Positions 22,301-30,334 of a stretch of DNA of 64,000 nt are shown one piece after another. The notes under the pieces are model-generated. The model made no database searches. It had not been told where the DNA came from and worked only from the letters and a program-made list of their open reading frames with translations. Within the stretch, counting starts at the first letter, position 1; each line of letters starts with the position of its first letter. The position numbers were made by a program, and so were the translations under genes. Source of the DNA: Metridium senile (lineage: Eukaryota > Cnidaria > Anthozoa > Actiniaria > Metridiidae); contig OX459098.1 of NCBI GenBank assembly GCA_949775045.1, forward strand, positions 16,105,207 through 16,169,206. The letters are read 5' to 3'.

Positions 22301-25300
22301 TCCTAAATTGTATAGTCGACAGCGCCCATTTGATATCACGTGATAGTCACGTGATATGTTATCATTCACCTGCTGGAGACGGCAAACGACGACGTGATGA
22401 CGTAATCCGATCCCGAGAAGCCGATCGACGGTCTTGTGAAGCTGATCGACGGTCGCGTGAGGCTGATCGACGATCCCGCACCATAGCAGTTCGATCCCGC
22501 GAATTTGAACGATTATCCCGCACCATAGCAGTTCGATCCCGCGAATTTGAACGAATATTCCGCACGGACGTGCGAGAGTTGCTTCGTTGTGTAGCTAAAC
22601 TCGTTGATGGAGAAATTCTAAGATTTAGAAGGAAAACAAGAAGTTGAAATTACTGATTATGAGCCAGTCACTGCACAGGTAGGCGATGATGAAGATGATG
22701 GGTTACAATGCATGATGATGATAGGTTCTTACCCTCTTTTAAAGACTGCTAATTCATTCGTTAAACTCCGACATCTTGCTCGAAGATTTCGTTCACTTGC
22801 ACGTACTTCTTCCAACTAAATAAACAACAACAAAACGATTAAAAGCAATAATACAAAGGGGAAAACATGTCAAGCAAACAAACTGGAAGGCTAGCTATAA
22901 CCCTTGCCAAAATTAGGGTTAGGGTAAGGATGGACAAACCTCATCAGCGATACTTCTGTATTCTTGGGTTTTCTTATTTAATGTTCTCTGATATTTGCTC
23001 TTTTCTTTCATCAAATCACTCTAAAATTTGAGCACAAAATAAATTAACATTAAGCAAGCCACAGAAATAAGGACAATTTGAACAGTTACCTCAAGGTTTT
23101 GCACAACTTTTTTCAATATTCTGATTTCTTTGGCAGTATTTGCCTTGTCTGCATGTTTGATCTCTCTCTGGAATAGGTCAAACTGGGCTTGGATTTCATC
23201 TCTTTCATGCAAAGCTTTATCACACCTGGAAAAGTAAGAAACACGATCAATCAATCAACTGATAATCAATCAATCAACTGCTAAATCAATCAACAGTTCA
23301 ATCAATTAACTAATCAATCAATCGCTTGATTAATCAATCAATCAACTGCTCAATCAATCAACAGTTCAATCAATTAACTAATCAATCAATCGCTTGATTA
23401 ATCAATCAATCAACTGCTCAATCAATCAACAGTTCAATCAATTAACTAATCAATCAATCGCTTGATTAATCAATCAATTTAATCAACTGCTAAATCAATC
23501 AACAGTTCAATCAATTAACTTATCAATCAATAACTTGATTAATCAATGAATTGATCAATCAATCAACAGTTCAATCAATTAACTAATCAATCAATCACTA
23601 GATTAATCAATCAATCAACTGCTAAATCAATCAACAGTTCAATTAATTAACTAATCAATCAATCAATCACTAGATTAATCAATCAATCAACAGTTCAATC
23701 AATTAACTAATCAATCAATCACTAGATTAATCAATCAATCAACTGCTAAATCAATCAACAGTTCAATCAATTAACTAATCAATCAATCACTAGATTAATC
23801 ATACCTATTACAATTTCCTCGAATCTGATTGGTTAACAGACTCTCTATTTTCCACTAATCAATCTTGTATTTGTAATCGGACAGTGTAATCAGATAGTTG
23901 GCTGTAATCAGACAGTTGTTATCGGACAGTTTTATGAGCCAATGATTTTACTGCTTTCAGATTAATTATCACTGAATTGATACAATTAAAAGCATTGATA
24001 GCAATGAAAATTATTCTCAACAAATGAGTTTTTTTCAAAAATGGAGGATTTTTTTATTTTTATTAGAAACCCCACACATTTTTCTCTGAAATTGTAATAG
24101 TTATGATTAATTGGTAATCAAACTTTGTGTCGTCCAATTCTGTCTGTAATCATACTCGTGATATACAAATCGGACTCCCGCTACGTGCTCGTCCGATTTT
24201 GTAATCACTTGTATGATTACAGACCGAATTGGACTCCACTCAGTCAAATTACCATCATTAATCAATCAATCAACTGCTAAATCAATCAACAGTTCAATCA
24301 ATTAACTAATCAATCAATCCAATGTCTAATTGTGAAATACGATTTTGACTGCCATCAATCAAACTAATTAGTCCCTACCTTTTATATTTTTGATTGATGA
24401 CAGCAATTAATGTATGGTACAACTAGGCATTCTAATGTTTTCACAGAAATTAGACAACATCAATCAATAGACCTAATTGGCTAATGCATTGCTATGTACG
24501 TTTCCACCCAATTTAAAACCTATGGGGATAAAAACTTTTGTTCTAAATATTTTCCACGCGACACTGAAATACTTAAGACAAAGAATCTTATTCCCAAAAG
24601 ATTTGAATTGGGTGGAAACGTACATAGCAACACGTTAGGTCGCGGTCAGACTAGCGCTTATGCTTTGCTTTGAGCGAGCTTGCTTGTGATAACTTTAAGC
24701 CAATTACTATCGTTTCCACTTAGCACAGGTAAGTCATGGTACAGAGTAAGCTTGAACGCTGCTGCGGTTCCTTTGAAAATTCTAGCATTTCGGATCAGAT
24801 TTCAAGCAAGCGTGGATTAGTGAGTGTTATCGGTCACACTGGCAAATGAGCTAGAAACGCGCTAAGTAAACAGATTATACTCAAGCAAGCAAAGCCCTAG
24901 CGCTAGTCTGACCGCGACCTTAGCCGATTAGGTCGATTGATCAACTGATCAATCAATCAACTGATAGAACAATCAACTGATAAAATAATCATAAGCCAAT
25001 AAATCAACTGATCAATCAATCAATCAAACAGTCTATCCGCCATAGCCTAGTTCAACTTTCATGAAGTTCATAAGGATAGCTTTTTACACCCTTCATATAT
25101 ATTAATAATCATTCCAAGTTATTCATTTGATCAATCAATCAATCAACTGACCATCTAATTAATTAATCTGTCAATCAATGAACCAATCAATCAACCAACT
25201 ACTGTAAAGAGCTGAATCTTTCATTTTCAAAAGTAAGCACTTACTCTTTTTGCAAGTGAATAATTGAGCCACCTCTAGAGCCTTGCATCAACTGAAAATA

Positions 25301-27984
25301 GGAAGACATGTTAAAAACAGGATTTTTTTAAAATCATTTTGTTATTTTTATGTCTCAGGTTCCTTGCTACTGACAACAAAACTGTACACACTAACCACAC
25401 ATCTAAGGAACATGTGTAGCTAAGTTGGTTTGTGCACAGCTTTCGGAGTGAGAGGTCATAAGTCCGATCCCTAGTGGCCTCACACTTGTTTCGACTTCTT
25501 TCTAATCTGTGTAGCTTTGAGTAGCTTTAAATACCTGTAAAACGGAGCATTCCTGGGAGACCAGCTTACAGCTTATGGCTGAAGGAACTACCGACGCTAA
25601 ATAATAGTACTTTTCTTTTTTCCTTTCATTATAATTATATTTACTTGTTCCCTTAGTGCTTTGTTTTCTTCTCTAAGCATTCTTATTGTTTCTTGTAGTT
25701 GGACTGGGTCTGGTTTACCAACATATGGCAGAGGTAGGGGATAATGGATTCTGAGAAGAAGGAAACATAAGACTAAATACAACAACAGGTTAGCTATAAA
25801 AAATGGTGATAAGACATGTATGTAGACTGTGGCAGCAATTCCTAAGCAAACTGTAACAGCCCACTTTCAATTGAATGATCAAACACAGTCCATGTCCGTG
25901 GGCAAGTACAAAAGAAAATGTTTCAATCACAAATGATTTTAGTTTCCTTGAGAGAAAAGCTCCATTGTTTTGACCACAAATATGGCTGCCATGAAATCCC
26001 TCTATACAAAGCTCAGGGGCCAGTTGTTCAAAGCTAGATTAACGCTAATCCTAAGTTAACTCTAAAGAAAACCTATAGAGTTAACCCAGGATTAACACTA
26101 AACTGGCTTTGAACAACTGGGCATAGGGAAACAATGGGCACTACTCCCATTTGATTATATTCACATGCTTATTTGCGCAAAACAAATATAAAATGGATAG
26201 CAAAAATACAATATAACACTATAAATGACTAAGAAATTTTAATGAGGAAATTTATTTATGTGGCAAATATTTAGCATTTATGCTCAAGTAATAATAATAA
26301 TAATTTAATAAATTCATGTAAATAGTATGTAATTCAGTCAGAGGCTGCAATGTCTTATTTAAATAAACTATCTATCCACTATCTATCTAAATAGTGAGCA
26401 AAGTTGTATCTTTACAACCTATTAAGTTGTATAAAAAGTGGTATTCAAACTGGTGGTAGATTTAAGTACAACTAAAATACTATTACTAAATTTAACAATG
26501 TACAGCTGGTTGTATTTACCTATCAAATTCAACAGAATAAGTTAATATCAAGTATCTCTTGGAGTGTAAAGTTGAACTTGTCTTTGCAGGTGGAATATGC
26601 TGTGTTCCTCCACCTGGTTTGTGTACTTTCTTGTTACGCAAAGATTCCAGGTCACTGTATGTTAGTAGGTCTAAATTCACTGTCTGACTACCCTGTATAA
26701 ACATAGAAGAAGCAATATAATAGAGGAAACAACTGTACTGGTGCTGAAAGTTTGGTAGGCACTAATTCATCGCTTATTATTTGGATATGTCCAGGATTAC
26801 TTGATAGCACCAACTGATACAATTCACCATCAGAATTAACCCAAGCAATGTATTCAGCTAATAGATATTTCTCAAATTCCCTTGGATGATCACAAAACAA
26901 TGGTTTCAAGTCGAGGTTGGCCTTGATAAATAAAAGAACCAAGTTCAGTCTCGACTTGGAACCTTTGTCTTGTGATCATCCAAGCGAATTCGGGAAAGGT
27001 TAATATATCCAAAATTAGTCTACCTACAATGATGTGCAAAATTGATGGGGAGAGGGGGAAACGGAAAAATGATGTTGAATTATTTTTCATGTAAAAACCA
27101 GATAATGTCCAAAGGTATTTTGCACATGATTGTAGATAATAACATTAATTTTGATATCAATAGGCAATGTACATGAGCAATGTACATGAAGAGAGACTGA
27201 TACCTGTGTACATAACTGTACACCATGTAAATTGTGTCCCACATTTGCAGACACAATGTCACAAACCTTCAAAAGTGCAGATTCCAACATGCTGACAAAT
27301 ATACCAAACTGTTTGTAGTTGCCTGTCTTGTGGGTGAGATCTTCTATGTCTAAAATGAAACAAAGCAGCATTGATCAAAATTAGTCAAATTAAACTATAT
27401 AGGAAGCATAGCCAAAACATAGCTTAACTTTCACAGGGGGAACAGGAGTGAAGGATGTCTGTTTTTACTAAGGCCGCCAAAACACAGTCCATAACAAATG
27501 TAATTATCATATCAAAAACAATCATCAAAAACATCTAAAACACTGACCAGCCTCACAACACCAACCACCACCAAACCAATACCGACAACAACTAACATAT
27601 TAACAATCATATCCAAAACACCGTTCACAAATAAAACAAACATCACCTCCCAACAACAACAACTAACCTCCATAACAACAAACATACCTCCAAAACATGC
27701 TTTAAACAAAACGATTCATTATCAATATAATATAGATATTGTACACTAAGATTAATTCTGGACCTAACACATGTACATCGAGCTAAGATAAGAGTTATAT
27801 AAAGCTAGTTCATACATTTTGCATCGAACATTCCTCTCCATTGGTCAGCCGTCAGTCTGTCTTCTACCTCGACAGTAAAGTGTTGTTCTTCTTTATTCAC
27901 GACCAAAGACACCACGTACTCAACTCCACGAAACACTTGACGTCGTGTTGCTCTAATGATGTTCTCGTCTCCTCTATTTTCCAT
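16026..27984 (-). CDS. CCDC61: CCDC61 / VFL3 centriole and basal-body protein
   Basis: Centriolar protein related to SAS-6/XRCC4-type head-plus-coil proteins. In algae (VFL3) and vertebrates it orients basal bodies and attaches accessory fibres. Coding segments: 27984-27816, 27349-27267, 26692-26520, 25750-25645, 25291-25245, 23225-23090, 23020-22940, 22815-22733, 22617-22370, 18204-18090, 17530-17446, 16112-16026; about 470 residues (human about 512). Landmarks: DRLTADQWRGMFDAK, FIEDLTHKTGN-like YIEDLTHKTGNYKQF, NLDLLTYSDLESLRN, HYPLPLPYVGKPDPVQLQE, ASERNLRARCRSLTNELAV, an Arg/Ser-rich tail (22617-22370), and the terminal EIDARLNALQHFMK. Exon 2 is ended at AAG|GTTTGT because that aligns without a gap. 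The last acceptor is uncertain: using TTTCAG at 16121 would break frame, so 16113-16114 is used, or one more small exon is missing. Confidence 0.88.
16243..16485 (+). mobile_element. tRNA-headed SINE (family 2), copy 1
   Basis: A tRNA-like 5' part (A-box-like GTACAGTTGATTAG, B-box-like GAGTTCAATTC) is followed by the family body (TTGTTTCGACTTCT, AAGTAGCTTTAAATAC, AACGGAGCACTGATGGAGAG). The body recurs at 17650-17880, 18990-19125 and 25412-25610. Confidence 0.7.
17650..17880 (+). mobile_element. tRNA-headed SINE (family 2), copy 2
   Basis: A-box-like TAGCTCGGTTCGTG, B-box-like GTGTTCAATCCC, then the family body CACTTGTTTCGACTTCTTTCT and GAGCAATGACGGAGAGAGGG. Inside a CCDC61 intron. Confidence 0.72.
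17886..18021. mobile_element. foldback element (CAGTTGTACGAAGCCTG ends)
   Basis: CAGTTGTACGAAGCCTGGAT at the left, with inverted GCTTCGTACTACAAC at the right. The internal arms are TTATCCACTGGATAA-like. Related in its ends to 26020-26120. About 70 bp downstream of the CCDC61 exon 18204-18090, in transcription sense. Confidence 0.62.
18304..18775 (-). mobile_element. tRNA-headed SINE (family 1), full copy
   Basis: Read on the minus strand: a tRNA-like head (GGTGGCCTAGCGGTGAGA A-box region; B-box GGTTCGAGTCCC at about 18713-18726), then a conserved body (GTTTGTTTGATGTGTTCTTC). The tail contains GCGCCTAGAGCAGATTTGGA and ends in (ATT)n. The tail matches the 3' end of the LINE fragment at 47249-47560. 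Other copies are at 36230-36470 and 46148-46400. Confidence 0.8.
18790..18930. mobile_element. 141-bp TA-flanked MITE, copy 1
   Basis: The TIR is GAGTACAAACA...AAAAGTGTGCAA, flanked by TA on both sides. The core contains TTAAACAATAGA. A second copy of exactly the same length is at 51629-51769. Non-autonomous Tc1/mariner-like. Confidence 0.78.
18990..19125 (+). mobile_element. SINE (family 2), 5'-truncated copy
   Basis: Only the body (GTTTCGACTTCTCTCC, AACGGAGCACTGATGGAGAG) and 3' part (ACCGACGTTAAA) are present. It directly abuts the TTAA-flanked element that begins at 19143. Confidence 0.65.
19143..20287. mobile_element. TTAA-flanked TIR element, 1.15 kb
   Basis: The left end AGGCCCTCTTGCATCCAAG and right end (reverse complement AGCCCCTCTTGCATCCAAG) are each flanked by TTAA (19139-19142, 20288-20291). 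That fits the target preference of piggyBac-type transposons. It contains two internal foldbacks: arms about 19236-19265/19384-19412 around TGACCCGTATTTTGCCC, and about 19420-19465/19514-19559 around GTACGG-rich sequence. Reading frames inside (minus 20083-19640, plus 19650-20000) have no recognised transposase motif. Probably non-autonomous. Confidence 0.6.
20300..21360. other. CCDC61 intron, unclassified repeat-like sequence
   Basis: No coding exon found. It holds a short inverted pair of purine/pyrimidine tracts near 20500-20555, and a TTACTTACTT-rich tract at about 20770-20935 that includes two copies of AATACAGTTTACAA. Confidence 0.5.
21365..21659. mobile_element. foldback element (TATTTCAAAAATCGTTGTC family), copy 2
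   Basis: The ends are inverted (GTTTCAAACATCGTTGTCGC on the left, GCGACAACGATTTTTGAAAT-type on the right). An internal inverted pair centres on GCAAAGGATGTCGGT. Same family as 6011-6281. Confidence 0.68.
21751..21846. mobile_element. 96-bp foldback with 11-bp flanking direct repeat
   Basis: The TIRs GGTCTCCCTTGCAGCCGT and ACGGCTGCGGGGGAGACC are near-perfect inverses. AACCCGAAACT is directly repeated at 21740-21750 and 21847-21857. In a CCDC61 intron. Confidence 0.7.
22004..22238. mobile_element. nested foldback elements
   Basis: The outer pair is ACACCTATTTCAAT / ATTGAAATAGGTGT. Inside lies a long palindrome of about 145 bp (AATAGCTG...CAGCTATT) whose close relative is at 30442-30588. Next to it is a smaller palindrome at 22164-22222 with AACGTTGTCCATC arms. 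Confidence 0.68.
22370..22617 (-). other. CCDC61: RS-rich repeat exon of CCDC61
   Basis: The exon encodes a basic Ser/Arg tail. Two adjacent copies of a unit of about 14 residues (RSNSRDRTAMVRD) correspond to a 42-bp DNA duplication. They are followed by three 7-residue units of the form RRSAS(R/Q)D. Vertebrate CCDC61 also has an RS-rich region here. Confidence 0.82.
23235..25210. repeat. ATCA-based minisatellite broken by nested insertions
   Basis: A tract of AATC/ATCA repeats is organised in units of about 70 bp containing AACAGTTCAATCAATTAAC and TCAATCAACTGCTAAATC. It is split by inserts at about 23808-24255 and about 24321-24945, after which the same repeat resumes (24256-24320; about 24946-25050; 25130-25200). 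The second insert is itself a set of nested palindromes: GACCTAATTGGCTAA outer, GCTATGTACGTTTCCACCCA middle, GGTCGCGGTCAGACTAGCGC inner. In a CCDC61 intron. Confidence 0.8.
25412..25610 (+). mobile_element. tRNA-headed SINE (family 2), copy in CCDC61 intron
   Basis: A-box-like TAGCTAAGTTGGT, B-box-like TAAGTCCGATCC, then CACTTGTTTCGACTTCTTTCT and GTAAAACGGAGCATT. It lacks the middle GATGGAGAGAGG part and ends about 35 bp from the donor of exon 25750-25645. Confidence 0.72.
26020..26120. mobile_element. short foldback (CCAGTTGTTCAAAGC ends)
   Basis: CCAGTTGTTCAAAGCTAG at the left and GCTTTGAACAACTGG at the right are inverted. The interior arms are GATTAACGCTAATCC / GGATTAACACTAAAC-like. Related ends occur at 17886-18021. 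Confidence 0.68.
26876..26992. mobile_element. short foldback in CCDC61 intron
   Basis: The arms CTTGGATGATCACAAAACAA and their reverse complement enclose a second inverted pair around CAAGTCGAG. Total about 115 bp. Confidence 0.65.
27477..27715. other. G-depleted, strand-asymmetric tract
   Basis: In the 240 bases from 27481 the plus strand has about 74 C and only 8 G. The sense transcript of CCDC61 is therefore almost free of C here. It lies in intron 1, next to the first exon. Function unknown. Confidence 0.7.
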
Positions 27985-28455
27985 GTTTCTCTCCAGTAAG
28001 AATAGATCAATTTGGTGGCAAATTTACAAACTTTCACTGTCACGAATCCGAAATTTTGAGTTTGACGACTCCAATTTTCTCAGCTCATTAGTTTCCGATT
28101 TCCACAAAATGTGTTCCTTAGGATCCTATTGCGTCCATTGTAGCTTTTGGAACCCTCAAATTAACTCTGTTTGTTAAATTTCGAGGAAAAATATACGATT
28201 TCAACAAAGACTTCAACAATCAAATATTTGTATTTTAGCGCGTAATAACGACCATTACAATCCCACAATGCATACCAAGCGCGGCTACCAAGCGCCAAGC
28301 ATTACGTCACAACATGGCGGACGAGATGTTCCAAAACTTCTGAACTTGAGAATTTGATCATATATGCGCATGTTTTAGCCTTAAATTGTACGTTTTTTAT
28401 CGACAACTAAATTCTAACAAGAGAACCGATCCTTTTGATAGGTGTTCTGCAGAAA
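27985..28455. promoter_or_regulatory. bidirectional promoter, CCDC61 / COA6
   Basis: 471 bp between divergent start codons. Motifs: ATTACAATCCCACAATGCA (28254-28272), which is close to the ZNF143/THAP11 element; TTACGTCA, a CRE (28302-28309); and ACATGGCGG, YY1-like (28312-28320). Their clustering within 70 bp supports a CpG-type shared promoter. Confidence 0.68.
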
Positions 28456-29340
28456 ATGCCCGCGCCTACCGCCGAAGAGAGGCAAAAGTGCTACGAAGCT
28501 AGAGATAAGTTTTTTGCATGCCTGGAAAAGAATGATGGAAATGAGTCAGCATGTGGCAAGGACAAAGATCAGTACCAATCTACATGCCCAATGGCATGGG
28601 TAAGTTGATTATTAATGCTGTTTGTAATATTTCTTTGGTGCAAAGCTTCATGGGTTGTATACAGTCATTTAAAAAAACACTATCGCCGACCGCTTCGCGA
28701 CTACGCGACTAGGAGTATGGGTAGAAAACACTAAAGCAGTTAGCTGCATATATTATCAACATCTTGAGCTCTCAGTGCCTTGTTGTTTTTTTTGATACAG
28801 CAAAGATTTACGCTGGCAATTGATTTGGATGACACAAATCCTTCTGCATGAAAACTGAAGAAGTAGCTATTTACTTGTTGACATCTCCATGCTCTATACG
28901 ATAGTTTATTTCTTTGCACAGAACGTGAAGGCACATATTATTTAATATGTACTCGCCATATTTCAGCTTATTCTATAGCACATGCTTTAAATTTATTGCT
29001 TCAGTGATTTTTACCCATATTCCACTTGGTCTAGTCACGTAGTCGCGGAGCCAGTCAGCGACAATGTTTTTTCAAATGACTGTATATATGGTACCTCCTT
29101 GATCCACTGTTAATCTGATCCCACCCCTCCCCCCCTCTTCATCACGCAGAAAGCACATAATCATATGAAAGGACATGATCTAAAATATGGCAAAGTGGCC
29201 ATCAACACCATTTGCATGTGATGTGCTTAAGGTATTCTACATCTTTCATCTAGGTAAAGTACTTTGCAAGGAAGAAAGTGTATGATGAATATAAAAAGAA
29301 ATTGAACACAGAAGGCTTCAAGTTAGAAGACTCCAAGTAA
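28456..29340 (+). CDS. COA6: COA6, cytochrome c oxidase assembly factor 6
   Basis: Small twin-cysteine protein of the mitochondrial intermembrane space. It helps deliver copper to the CuA site of cytochrome c oxidase subunit 2, with SCO1/SCO2. Two exons, 28456-28599 and 29254-29340, join in phase 0 (CATGG|GTAAGT ... TTTCATCTAG|GTAAAG) to give 76 residues, the usual length. The cysteines are C12, C22, C33 and C44, forming CX9C and CX10C, the COA6-type spacing. The C-terminal WVKYFARKKVYDEYKKK stretch matches the family. There is no cleavable presequence, as expected for MIA40-dependent import. The single intron holds a foldback element (28657-29086). Confidence 0.93.
28657..29086. mobile_element. 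foldback element (TATACAGTCATTT family), copy 1
   Basis: The ends are GTATACAGTCATTT and its reverse complement, followed inward by CACTATCGCCGACCG / CAGTCAGCGACAATG. About 430 bp, in the COA6 intron. The core of the copy at 39021-39460 is in the opposite orientation. Confidence 0.72.
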
Positions 29341-29783
29341 AGTGCTATGGTATTACAACACCTTTCATAATTTTGAAGCGGCCATTCAAGAACAGACAAT
29401 GCATGTAAAATGTATTTTTTTAACTTCCGGCAATCAAAATGTCTAACTCACTTTATTTAATTGAAAATAACTGCTTTTCCATGTTGGCATTTGAACATTG
29501 GTGGTTGTGTAATTATGAAAGGCACTGTAAAATATGTATAAAACTTTCTACAAATGACTGGTGTTGATCACCTAAAATGGTCTGGACTGTGCTATGGAAT
29601 TGATTTAGCAATATGTGCACTCCTCGAAAAAGGACATGAAGAAATGAATTAAAAAATAGAGCAACAAGTTGTTTATAAATTCTGAAATCAAATGGAACTG
29701 CATATGGATTATAGGCATTATAACCATGAAATAATATCAATTCAGTAGCTTTATTTAGTGGCTATATTCAGTCACTTACACAG

Positions 29784-30007
29784 AACAGGTTCCCATTTAA
29801 GTCTGTACTTTCCCATTTAAACCTGTACTTAATATGCAAATTGTGTTCATGTGTGCTAAAAACACACAGATCAACCAATCAGAGTATATTATTTCTGAAG
29901 TGAACTTCCCTGATTGGTTGATCTGTGTGTTTAGCACACATCAACAAAATTTGCATATTAAAGTACAGATTTAAATGGGAAAGTACAGATTTAAATGGGA
30001 ACCTGTT
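29784..30007. mobile_element. foldback MITE (AACAGGTTCCC family), copy 1
   Basis: AACAGGTTCCCATTTAA ends, inverted. The inner arms contain GTGTGCTAAACACACAGATC and CAACCAATCAGAG. ACAG occurs on both flanks (left ends ACAG, right begins ACAG). Lies between the convergent COA6 and DRC7 ends. Two relatives lie within the next 1.8 kb. Confidence 0.75.
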
Positions 30008-30334
30008 ACAGACAAGTACAGTAAGGTTGTAACAAACTAGGAAACTTATCCTTTATATAATTTGATATTTCAGATAGTGATAATGACCAAATAGTGAGTG
30101 ACATTCTACAAGTAAATATAATTTAACAGTGTGTGCTTTTAAGGAAAATTAATGACAGAATTCAGTAAACTTTAAATGTTTTAATTTATTTACAAAATAA
30201 ACCATCTTGTACATGAGTTGTGGATAATTTACAGAGGTCAATATTTCCAACTGAATACATATTTAATACAAAATTTTAAATGGTTTGCTTCCTTGTATAA
30301 CAAACATAAATAAAAATGTATTATTTTAGAGCAA

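Noticed and set aside
23235..23805. CRISPR-like array of short repeats with spacers
   Set aside because: The repeats are degenerate ATCA minisatellite units without distinct spacers, in an animal intron with no cas genes.
27204..27266. Longer version of CCDC61 exon 2 ending at CAG|GTATCA
   Set aside because: The donor looks better, but using it adds 21 residues with no counterpart. The AAG|GTTTGT donor aligns with the family without a gap.
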